From NCBI GenBank assembly GCA_900545735.1, contig URAC01000004.1, positions 1-28,363 on the forward strand: 28,363 nt of DNA, in the 5' to 3' direction. Within the stretch, counting starts at the first letter, position 1, and each line of letters opens with the position of its first letter. The notes beneath the pieces were generated by a model. The model searched no databases, was not told where the DNA came from, and worked only from the letters and a program-made list of their open reading frames with translations. Made by a program: the position numbers and the translations under genes. Of the stretch, positions 1 to 6,443 are shown in pieces. The stretch is from an uncultured Bacillota bacterium (GTDB lineage: Bacteria; Bacillota; Clostridia; Christensenellales; UBA1242).

Positions 1-49
1 ACGAGATCATGCCTAGTCTCGTGGGCTCGGAGATGTGTATAAGAGACAG
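1..49 (+). other. Illumina Nextera/P7 adapter remnant (artifact)
   Basis: The bases are, in order, the 3' end of the P7 oligo (ACGAGAT, 1-7), an 8-base index (CATGCCTA, 8-15, which matches Nextera i7 index N706 as written in the oligo), the read-2 primer segment GTCTCGTGGGCTCGG (16-30) and the Tn5 mosaic end AGATGTGTATAAGAGACAG (31-49). This is library-construction sequence left untrimmed at the contig end. It has no biological meaning and should be removed. Confidence 0.98.
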
Positions 50-562
50 AGTAAGTTCCAAATTCAAGAAGAACTGATATGAATCCTTAATTGACATTTC
101 CACTACGTCAGCTATTGATTTTCCACCAACAGTTACAGCCAGTACCTCAGGACGAAGTCTTTTTCCATGACATACATGACATTTTCTGTCACTCATGAAT
201 TTGGAAATGTATTTCCTGCTGTAATTTGATTTGGTTTCAATGTATAAACGTTCCATTCTCGGAATAACACCTTCAAACTGACGATTAACTTGATAAGATT
301 TATTTCTACGTTTAAATGAAAATGGTATTTTATCGTCACAGCCATATAATATTATATCCTGCTGTTCATTGGTTAATTCATTAAACGGAGTGTCCATGTT
401 GAAGTTAAAATGTTTAGATACTGCTTCCAGCATCTGATGATAATAATTTTCTTTTTTATTTGATTTTGCCCAAGGAGTAACTGCCCCTTCATTTAATGTA
501 AGATTTTTATTTGGAATAATTAAATCAGGATCTATTTCCATTTTAACTCCTTTGGCAGTCAT
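50..562 (-). CDS. uvrA: UvrA excinuclease subunit, internal fragment (probable chimeric junction)
   Basis: The minus strand is open from 562 down to the adapter at 50, about 171 codons with no stop. The translation is clearly UvrA, the ABC-type DNA-damage sensor of nucleotide excision repair. It shows the MEIDPDLIIP stretch that follows the first zinc module, then the LPEEQQ-like region (NELTNEQQDIILYG), FEGVIPRMERLY, and the CxxCxGxRLRPEVLAVTVGGKSI motif with Cys pairs. Only an internal part of the first half of the protein is present. The 3' end is lost in the adapter. At the 5' end, homology stops around 553-562 (AKGVKMEID), with no sign of the upstream N-terminal ABC segment and an in-frame stop near 622. 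Five of six Gln codons are CAG, whereas GroEL next door uses CAA almost exclusively. A chimeric join is more likely than a real degraded gene. Confidence 0.85.
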
Positions 563-564
563 AC

Positions 565-593
565 TTGACTTAAGACAAGTAATAAAATTATGA
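565..593 (+). promoter_or_regulatory. Weak candidate promoter for groES-groEL
   Basis: TTGACT (565-570), a 17-base spacer and TTATGA (588-593). It is the best sigma-A-like pair upstream of groES that I can see, but the -10 is poor and it lies right beside the suspected chimeric junction. No CIRCE operator (TTAGCACTC-N9-GAGTGCTAA) is present between here and groES. A small dyad GCGTT-AA-AACGC at about 639-650 is the only operator-like element. Confidence 0.3.
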
Positions 594-698
594 TGTTTAA
601 TGTAATTTATGTATATCTCTCAAAAAGTATGAAAAGTCGCGTTAAAACGCAATTTATTTTTTGAAAATTACATATATTAATTAAATAACGGAGGAATT

Positions 699-989
699 AT
701 GAAAATTAGACCAATTTTTGATAGGGTTGTGTTAAAGCCTATTGAAAATAAAGAGCAAACTGAGAGCGGAATTTTTATTCCTGAAAGTGCTGTTGAAAAG
801 CCACATATGGCTTTGGTTGTCGCCATTGGCGATGGCGTAGAAAGCGATGGAAAAAAGTGCGAAATGAAAGTCCAGGTTGGCGATAAAGTGCTATATTCCA
901 AGTTCGCTGGAATTGAATACAAATTAGATAAGGAAGAATTTCTAATCATTCGTCAAGGGGACATTTTGGCGATAGTGGAAAAGGAGTAG
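699..989 (+). CDS. groES: Co-chaperonin GroES (Hsp10)
   Basis: This 96-residue protein has the normal size of the GroES lid, the heptamer that caps GroEL and encloses the folding chamber in the cytoplasm. The start MKIRPIFDRVVLKP, the mobile loop that docks on GroEL (about residues 16-33, ESGIFIPESAVEKP), the PHMALVVAIGDG roof segment and the VGDKVLYSKFAGIEYK strand are all family hallmarks. GGAGGAA lies 5-6 bases before the ATG. groEL begins three bases after the stop TAG, so the two form one operon. No CIRCE box is visible, so HrcA control of the usual kind is not supported. Confidence 0.97.
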   Translation: MKIRPIFDRVVLKPIENKEQTESGIFIPESAVEKPHMALVVAIGDGVESDGKKCEMKVQVGDKVLYSKFAGIEYKLDKEEFLIIRQGDILAIVEKE

Positions 990-992
990 AAT

Positions 993-2576
993 ATGTCAAA
1001 AATCATAAAGAGCGGCGAAGAAGCAAGAAAAGCGTTAGAAAATGGAGTGAACAAACTTGCTGACACTGTAAAAATTACATTAGGTCCAAAAGGAAGAAAT
1101 GTCGTGCTTGAAAGAAAGATGGGCACTCCACTAATAACTAACGATGGAGTAACTATTGCAAAAGAGATTGAACTCGATGACCCTTTTGAAAATTTGGGTG
1201 CACAACTTATTAAAGAAGTAAGCGTTCAAACAAACGAAGTTGCAGGAGATGGAACAACAACAGCCTCAGTTTTAGCACAAGCAATAGTTAAGGAAGGATT
1301 AAAAAACTTTGCTGCGGGTGCAAATCCAATTATTTTGCGCAACGGAATTTTTAAATGCGTTGATGAAATTAAAAAAGAATTGGAAAAGAATAGCAAAAAG
1401 GTGGAAACATCAACAGAAATTGAGCAAGTCGCAAGCATATCCGCTGGAGATAGGGCAATAGGGAAATTGATTGCCGTTGCTATGGAAAAAGTTGGCAGTG
1501 ATGGAGTTATAACGATTGAAGAAAGCAAGACAATGGAAACTGACTTGACAGTTGTGGAAGGTATGCAGTTTGAGCGCGGATATCTTTCTCCATATATGAG
1601 CACGGATATGGAAAAGATGGTGGCTGAATTAGATAACCCTTTAATTTTGATTACCGATAAAAAAATAAGCAATATGCAAGAAATTTTGCCACTTCTTGAA
1701 AAGATAGTCAGTGCTAATCAAAAGCTTCTTATAATCTCTGATGAAATAGAAAATGAAGCGCTTGCAATGATAGTGCTTAACAAATTGAGAGGAACATTCA
1801 CTTGCGTTGCCGTTAAAGCGCCATCGTTTGGAGATAATAGAAAGGAAATGCTAGAAGACATTGCAATTTTGACGGGCGGAACATTTATTAGTGAAGAATT
1901 AGGTCAAGATTTAAAACAAGTTACATTAGAAATGTTGGGCCGAGCAAAATCAGTTAAAGTGGATAAAGATAACACTACCATTGTTGAAGGAATGGGAGAT
2001 AAAGAAGAAATCAAAAAGAGAATTTCACTTATAAAAAATCAAATTGAAAACTGCAAGTCAGACTATGAAAAAGAAAACTTAAAAGAAAGGCTTGCTAAAC
2101 TATCAGGAGGAGTTGCTGTTATCAATGTAGGAGCAGCAACAGAAGTTGAGATGAAGGAGAAAAAACTCAGAATTGAAGACGCTTTATCTGCAACAAGGGC
2201 TGCAACGATAGGAGGAATTGTCGCTGGCGGCGGCACAGCACTTTTGAAAATCGCATCAAAATTGCAACCTTTTATAGATAAATTAGAGGGCGAAGAAAAG
2301 ACAGGTGCTGAGATTGTAAAGAATGCACTTTATGCACCAATTAAACAAATATGTTTGAATAGCGGCGTTGATGGCGGGGTTATAATAAATGAAATTTTAA
2401 AAAGCAGCGATGCAGATTTTGGCTATGATGCGCTTAATGACAAATTTGTTAATATGTTTGATGCTGGCATTATCGACCCTGCAAAAGTTACTCTGTCGGC
2501 TTTGCAAAATGCGGCTAGCGTTGCAGGAACGCTTCTCACAACTGAAAGTTTGATAGTTGAAAAAGAAGAAAAATAA
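993..2576 (+). CDS. groEL: Chaperonin GroEL (Hsp60)
   Basis: This 527-residue ATP-driven folding chaperone forms the 14-mer double ring that works with GroES. The equatorial ATP site is visible as TLGPKGRNVVLE (29-40), NDGVTIAKEIEL and GDGTTTA (85-91). The apical domain (about 180-370) has GYLSPYM and LLIISDEIENEAL. The catalytic Asp sits in RIEDALSATRAA, followed by GGIVAGGGTALL. Two oddities: most bacterial GroELs have EEG where this one has IGG before the VAGGG motif, and the protein ends VEKEEK with no Gly-Gly-Met tail, which makes it slightly short. AAGGAG precedes the start inside the groES stop region, indicating coupled translation. Confidence 0.98.
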   Translation: MSKIIKSGEEARKALENGVNKLADTVKITLGPKGRNVVLERKMGTPLITNDGVTIAKEIELDDPFENLGAQLIKEVSVQTNEVAGDGTTTASVLAQAIVKEGLKNFAAGANPIILRNGIFKCVDEIKKELEKNSKKVETSTEIEQVASISAGDRAIGKLIAVAMEKVGSDGVITIEESKTMETDLTVVEGMQFERGYLSPYMSTDMEKMVAELDNPLILITDKKISNMQEILPLLEKIVSANQKLLIISDEIENEALAMIVLNKLRGTFTCVAVKAPSFGDNRKEMLEDIAILTGGTFISEELGQDLKQVTLEMLGRAKSVKVDKDNTTIVEGMGDKEEIKKRISLIKNQIENCKSDYEKENLKERLAKLSGGVAVINVGAATEVEMKEKKLRIEDALSATRAATIGGIVAGGGTALLKIASKLQPFIDKLEGEEKTGAEIVKNALYAPIKQICLNSGVDGGVIINEILKSSDADFGYDALNDKFVNMFDAGIIDPAKVTLSALQNAASVAGTLLTTESLIVEKEEK

Positions 2577-2592
2577 ATTTGAAGAAAATCAC

Positions 2593-2621
2593 TTGCAATT
2601 TAATCGATATTGTGATAATAT
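2593..2621 (+). promoter_or_regulatory. Candidate promoter for rpsF-ssb-rpsR
   Basis: TTGCAA (2593-2598) with TAATAT at 17-base spacing (2616-2621), or the overlapping extended -10 TGTGATAAT (2611-2619). It lies just upstream of the groEL terminator, so transcription would begin at or inside the hairpin. No better promoter is visible between the terminator and rpsF. Confidence 0.35.
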
Positions 2622-2622
2622 A

Positions 2623-2653
2623 ACAAGGACTTGATGAAAGTCCTTGTTTTTTT
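2623..2653 (+). terminator. Intrinsic terminator of groES-groEL
   Basis: A perfect 10-base-pair stem ACAAGGACTT/AAGTCCTTGT with loop GATGA (2623-2647) runs into a T7 tract (2647-2653). It lies 47 bases after the groEL stop. Confidence 0.92.
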
Positions 2654-2655
2654 GT

Positions 2656-2694
2656 GCATATCAAGAAAACCAGTATGCCTTGATTTATTTCAAG
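2656..2694 (+). promoter_or_regulatory. Structured leader upstream of rpsF (possible S6:S18-type autoregulatory site)
   Basis: Three mutually exclusive stems overlap here: GCATA/TATGC (2656-2660 with 2674-2678), ATCAAG/CTTGAT (2660-2665 with 2679-2684) and CTTGA/TCAAG (2679-2683 with 2690-2694). Leaders of rpsF-ssb-rpsR operons are known in many bacteria to bind the S6:S18 dimer. I cannot confirm the conserved CCG-containing fold in this sequence, so the assignment rests on position and potential structure. Confidence 0.35.
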
Positions 2695-2718
2695 AGACTG
2701 TCCAAAAGGAGGTAGAAT

Positions 2719-3000
2719 ATGAACAAGTATGAACTCTTGTATATCATTTCTTCAAGCGCAACCGAAGAACAAAGAGAAGGTGTTATAGAAAAAGTTAAAG
2801 CACTTATCGAAAAAAATGGTGGCGAAATTGCAGGAACTGATAAATGGGGAATGAAAAAATTTGCATACCCTATAGATTTCAAAAACGAAGGCTTTTATGT
2901 TCTTGTAAACTTCAGTGCAAATCCTGAAGCTGTTGCAGTTATCAACAACACAATGAACATAACAGAATATGTTGTAAGACAAATGATTATAAAAAAATAA
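2719..3000 (+). CDS. rpsF: 30S ribosomal protein S6
   Basis: This 93-residue protein has the S6 signature: the N-terminal MNKYELLYIISSSATEEQ strand-helix, KWGMKKFAYPI(D) in the middle and GFYVLVNFSANPEAVAVINN leading into the second RNP-like strand, ending VVRQMIIKK. S6 pairs with S18 on the platform of the 30S subunit. A very strong ribosome site (AAGGAGGT) precedes the ATG. It is the first gene of the classic rpsF-ssb-rpsR operon, with the two downstream genes spaced 16 and 15 bases apart. Confidence 0.97.
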   Translation: MNKYELLYIISSSATEEQREGVIEKVKALIEKNGGEIAGTDKWGMKKFAYPIDFKNEGFYVLVNFSANPEAVAVINNTMNITEYVVRQMIIKK

Positions 3001-3016
3001 TTATAGAGGTTAATTT

Positions 3017-3406
3017 ATGAATAAAGCTATTTTAATCGGAAATTTAACAAAAGACCCTGAACTCACAACAACAAATTCAGGAATTTCAGTTTGTAGATTT
3101 ACACTTGCTGTTTCAAGAAGGTTTGTTGGAGCAAGCGGTGAAAGAGAAACAGATTTCTTAAATATCGTTGCTTGGAGATCTCAAGCAGAAAATTGCAGCA
3201 AATATCTTAGAAAGGGCAGCAAATGTGCCGTAATTGGTTCAATCCAAACAAGAAGTTATGACGCACAAGATGGCTCAAAGAGATATATCACTGAAATCAC
3301 AGCTGACGAAGTTGAATTTTTAGCATCAAGAGCAGGTGATGCAGCAGAGAAGAAAGAAGACGTTGCAGAACTTCAACCTATTGATGATGATACATTACCA
3401 TTCTAA
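3017..3406 (+). CDS. ssb: Single-stranded DNA-binding protein SSB
   Basis: This 129-residue SSB coats single-stranded DNA during replication, recombination and repair. The OB fold covers about 1-105, with the family start MNKAILIGNLTKDPEL, FTLAVSRRF and DFLNIVAWRSQAENCSKYL. The disordered linker is very short (about 18 residues), which makes the protein shorter than most SSBs. The acidic protein-docking tip is intact (DDDTLPF, close to the canonical DDDIPF). AGAGG lies ahead of the start. Its place between the S6 and S18 genes is conserved across bacteria. Confidence 0.97.
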   Translation: MNKAILIGNLTKDPELTTTNSGISVCRFTLAVSRRFVGASGERETDFLNIVAWRSQAENCSKYLRKGSKCAVIGSIQTRSYDAQDGSKRYITEITADEVEFLASRAGDAAEKKEDVAELQPIDDDTLPF

Positions 3407-3421
3407 TAAAGGAGAATAATT

Positions 3422-3673
3422 ATGAGCGAAGTTAAAACAGAAGAACGCAAAAAGTTTAAAAAACAATCAAAGAAAAAAGTTTGCACTTTCTGTGTTGATA
3501 AAGTTGAATACATCGACTATAAAGATGTAAACAAACTTAGAAAATTCGTAACAGAAAAAGGCAAAATTTTGCCAAGAAGGCAAACTGGCGTATGTGCTGA
3601 ACACCAAAGAGAATTAACAGAAGCAATTAAAAGAGCACGTATTATGGCACTTCTTCCATTTAAAGGAGAATAA
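3422..3673 (+). CDS. rpsR: 30S ribosomal protein S18
   Basis: The 83-residue S18 has a basic N-terminal tail, then KVCTFCVDKVEYIDYKDVNKLRKFVTEKGKILPRRQTG, which is the S18 core signature. It also has the H-x-R-x-L-x-x-A-I-K-R-A-R helix that contacts 16S rRNA. It binds S6. A CxxC pair (TFC, near residue 21-24) is present as in zinc-type S18 forms, though only two cysteines are in that motif. The start has AAAGGAG upstream. The operon ends with the hairpin directly after the stop codon. Confidence 0.97.
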   Translation: MSEVKTEERKKFKKQSKKKVCTFCVDKVEYIDYKDVNKLRKFVTEKGKILPRRQTGVCAEHQRELTEAIKRARIMALLPFKGE

Positions 3674-3676
3674 TAA

Positions 3677-3700
3677 AAGAGCAGTTTTGCTCTTTTTTTT
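3677..3700 (+). terminator. Intrinsic terminator of rpsF-ssb-rpsR
   Basis: The 7-base-pair stem AAGAGCA/TGCTCTT with loop GTTT is followed by a run of T (to 3700). It begins three bases after the rpsR stop. Confidence 0.92.
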
Positions 3701-3703
3701 GTT

Positions 3704-3736
3704 AAAAAAATCACAACATTTGGTTGTGATTTTTTA
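3704..3736 (-). terminator. Intrinsic terminator for the minus-strand DUF4097-like gene (bidirectional)
   Basis: The stem ATCACAAC/GTTGTGAT (3710-3717 with 3723-3730) is flanked by A7 on one side and T6 on the other, so it can stop transcription from either direction. It lies right after the stop codon of the convergent minus-strand gene and backs up the rpsR terminator. Confidence 0.88.
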
Positions 3737-3738
3737 AT

Positions 3739-5271
3739 TTAGTCAACTGTTATTGCGATGTTGCCTTCCGTTGATGTTAAAGTCAATATGTCTGTTCCAG
3801 AATTGACGTGATAATTAAGTGGAGAGGTCTTTGCAATGCCGTCAACGCTGATGCCTTTCGCGTTTGCTACAATTTTGCAAGTTGCGCCTTGGCTGATATT
3901 TGCTTGGATATTTCCTTTTTTAGTGATTAAAGTTGAGCCGTCGATAATATTTTTAAAATATGCATTGATATTTGTGTTTTCAGAGCCATTTACTACAACT
4001 TTTTTTGTTATGCCTTTATCAACAATTTCGCCATTATCATCTGTGATGTTTCCTAAATTGATATTGCTTGAAACGGCTGTAATTGTAAGTTCTGCATTGA
4101 CCTTTGGAACGGAAATGCTGCCGCTATGAGTTCTCAATTTTGTTGTGCCTCTGATTTCGCCAATATTAATATCTCCAGTTGTACAAATATTGCAGATTCC
4201 AGAAACATAATTTTTAATTTTTACAGTTGTTTTTGTGGATATGTTTTCTTCATTTAATGTTCCAATTTTCAAAAAGCCGTCTATTGTGTCTACTTGCAAA
4301 TCGCAATTATTTGTGTTTTCCAATAATTCGACATTGCCTGTTATTTCATTTGCATAAATCTTTCCACTCTTTGCTGCGAAATTTACAATAGGCGATGTAA
4401 TTTTATTAATTGTAATATATGAGTGGTCGGCTGTGAAATTAAATTTTTCTGCAACTGTTAAAATTTCATTACTGAATTTAACTTCGCCTGTTTTAGTTGT
4501 AACATCTAAATTTTTGCAAACGAGCGCTCTATCATAATTGATATCGCCTGTTTCAGTTTTAAATGAATAATCTTTTAAAATATTTGTTGATTTAAAAAAC
4601 TTTGTTGTTGAAATATTTCCGCTAGTTGTAGTTATATTTGCTGATGAAGCATTGAGTGTTCCAGGAGTATATGTGGCATCTTCTGAGCCTCCAAGTTTAA
4701 CATTGCCATTTTGAGAATTAACAACGATATTCAATTCATCGCTAAAATTCATAGGTAAATTAACTTTTATTTTGTTGCTGCTTGAAAAATTTATAAATCC
4801 TGTTGGAACTTCAATGTTTATTTGTAAAGTTTTTGTGTCTTCAAAATATTTAGGAACAAACTTTAATTTTGTGATTGTTCCATTTGTAAATCCGTGCGCA
4901 TTAGCATCAATGTTAATAGATAATAGTTCTCTAACGCCTGCACCGTCTGCTGTGGATTTTTGCGCAAACTCAACATCAAACAAGTTGGAGTTAATTTCTA
5001 TTGTTTTAAAATTTGAAGCGTCGGCAGATACAGTGTTGACATCTATTGTTTTGTTTGAGCCATCTGCATTTTTAACAACTTCGCCATCTGCTGAATAAAC
5101 TGTTGCAGTTTCAAAGTTTACTGAACCTTTGATTTTGTAATAACTTAGTCCAAAGATTTTTGTTCCTGGGCTGCAAATCATAATCACTGCACAAACTAGG
5201 ACAAATGCTACAGCTATTCCTAAAAAAATAAATAAATAACTGAAAAATCCTTTATGAACTTTTTTACCCAT
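3739..5271 (-). CDS. Membrane-anchored DUF4097-like beta-solenoid protein
   Basis: This 510-residue protein has a short basic N-terminus (MGKKVHKG), one hydrophobic segment (about 11-32) and a long extracytoplasmic part. The body is a series of short beta-strand units with recurring TTSGNI, TETGDI, TKTGEV, TTGDIN, THSGSI and TKKGNI turns. That pattern is typical of the DUF4097 'putative adhesin' right-handed solenoid family, often found near envelope-stress or surface genes. It is longer than most family members, apparently because it has more solenoid rungs. AGAGGTGA precedes the ATG. It has its own promoter and terminator, so it is a monocistronic unit next to the release-factor genes. The molecular role is unknown, and the family assignment is by repeat pattern only. 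Confidence 0.7.
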   Translation of the reverse strand: MGKKVHKGFFSYLFIFLGIAVAFVLVCAVIMICSPGTKIFGLSYYKIKGSVNFETATVYSADGEVVKNADGSNKTIDVNTVSADASNFKTIEINSNLFDVEFAQKSTADGAGVRELLSINIDANAHGFTNGTITKLKFVPKYFEDTKTLQINIEVPTGFINFSSSNKIKVNLPMNFSDELNIVVNSQNGNVKLGGSEDATYTPGTLNASSANITTTSGNISTTKFFKSTNILKDYSFKTETGDINYDRALVCKNLDVTTKTGEVKFSNEILTVAEKFNFTADHSYITINKITSPIVNFAAKSGKIYANEITGNVELLENTNNCDLQVDTIDGFLKIGTLNEENISTKTTVKIKNYVSGICNICTTGDINIGEIRGTTKLRTHSGSISVPKVNAELTITAVSSNINLGNITDDNGEIVDKGITKKVVVNGSENTNINAYFKNIIDGSTLITKKGNIQANISQGATCKIVANAKGISVDGIAKTSPLNYHVNSGTDILTLTSTEGNIAITVD

Positions 5272-5288
5272 AATTCACCTCTAAAAAT

Positions 5289-5317
5289 ATAATAACATAA
5301 ATCATATTAAATTTCAA
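5289..5317 (-). promoter_or_regulatory. Promoter of the DUF4097-like gene
   Basis: On the minus strand: TTGAAA (5317-5312), 17 bases, TATTAT (5294-5289). The expected start is about 10 bases ahead of the AGAGGTGA ribosome site. Confidence 0.6.
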
Positions 5318-5340
5318 CATATATTTAAAGCGAAACTATA

Positions 5341-5365
5341 AAAAAAACTGCAAATTTTGCAGTTT
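5341..5365 (-). terminator. Intrinsic terminator of the prmC-prfA transcript
   Basis: On the minus strand, AAACTGC/GCAGTTT (5365-5359 with 5351-5345) has loop AAAATTT and a T run beyond. The 5' arm overlaps the prfA stop codon. Confidence 0.82.
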
Positions 5366-6443
5366 AATTTTGACTATTTAATGCCGCCTCCAATTTTGCT
5401 TTTTGGTCTGCTATCGCTAAATTGTTTAATAAGTCATCTAAATTTCCATCTAAGAAATCTTCAAGGTTATATACTGTGTAGTTTATTCTATGGTCTGTTA
5501 TTCTGCCTTGTGGATAGTTGTAGGTTCTTATACGCTCACATCTTTCAGCGTTGCCAATTTGACTTTTCCTGTTGTCTGCATATTCTTTATCTTTTTGCGA
5601 TTTATAGAAATCATAAAGTTTTGAACGCAAAACATTGAACGCTTTTTCTTTGTTTTTGATTTGTGAGCGCTCATCTTGACAAGCAACAACTATGCCTGTT
5701 GGAAGGTGAGTGATTCTAATTGCGGAGTCCGTTTTGTTGATGTGTTGTCCGCCAGCACCGCTACTTCTATAAGTGTCTATTCTTATATCTTTATCTAAAA
5801 TTTCAAAATCGACATCTTCGACTTCTGGAAGAACTGCAACTGTGGCTGTTGAAGTGTGAACACGGCCTTGCGATTCAGTTTCTGGAACACGTTGAACACG
5901 ATGAACGCCGCTTTCATATTTCAATTTTGCATAAGCGCCTTTGCCGCTGATTGTGAATGAACATTCTTTAATGCCACCAATTTCTGTTTCGGAAACATCA
6001 ATCATTTCAACTTTCCACCTATTGCGTTCTGCAAATCGCGAATACATCTTTAAAAGCACAGCACCAAACAGGGCAGACTCTTCTCCGCCAACGCCAGCTC
6101 TGATTTCCATAATAACATTGCTTTCATCGTTTTCATCTTTTGGCAAAAGCAAAATCTTAATTTTTTCTTCAAGTTCTTCAATTTTTGCTTTGTTAGCCTT
6201 TTCTTCTTCGCGAAACAATTCTAACATTTCAGCATCAGTTTCAGTTTCTAAAGTTTTATGTATTTCTTCTTTTTCTTTTACAAGTTTTTCAAGAGCAGTG
6301 TGGGCTTCTGCAAGTTCTTCAAGCCCACTTCTCTCTTTAACTAATTTTTTCCATTGTTGTTGGTCTGCAATAATTTCAGGTTTAGAAATTAAGTCTGTCA
6401 ACTCATCAAATCTTTTTTTAAATGTAATTGTTTTATCTAGCAT
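5364..6443 (-). CDS. prfA: Peptide chain release factor 1 (RF1)
   Basis: The 359-residue class I release factor reads UAA and UAG in the ribosomal A site and triggers peptide release. The codon-reading PxT motif of RF1 is present as PET (187-189 in RVPETESQGR), not the SPF of RF2. The catalytic GGQ is at 231-233 (SSGAGGQHINKTDSAIR). The N-terminal helical domain (1-100) and the IRAGVGGEESALF segment are normal. Its ATG lies inside the last codons of the upstream prmC-fusion gene, an 11-base overlap, with AAAAGGGA serving as ribosome site within that gene, so the two are translationally coupled. That fits biology, because PrmC methylates the Gln of this GGQ. Confidence 0.97.
   Translation of the reverse strand: MLDKTITFKKRFDELTDLISKPEIIADQQQWKKLVKERSGLEELAEAHTALEKLVKEKEEIHKTLETETDAEMLELFREEEKANKAKIEELEEKIKILLLPKDENDESNVIMEIRAGVGGEESALFGAVLLKMYSRFAERNRWKVEMIDVSETEIGGIKECSFTISGKGAYAKLKYESGVHRVQRVPETESQGRVHTSTATVAVLPEVEDVDFEILDKDIRIDTYRSSGAGGQHINKTDSAIRITHLPTGIVVACQDERSQIKNKEKAFNVLRSKLYDFYKSQKDKEYADNRKSQIGNAERCERIRTYNYPQGRITDHRINYTVYNLEDFLDGNLDDLLNNLAIADQKAKLEAALNSQN

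Noticed and set aside
600..698. CIRCE operator before groES
   Set aside because: No TTAGCACTC-N9-GAGTGCTAA or near match is present on either strand.
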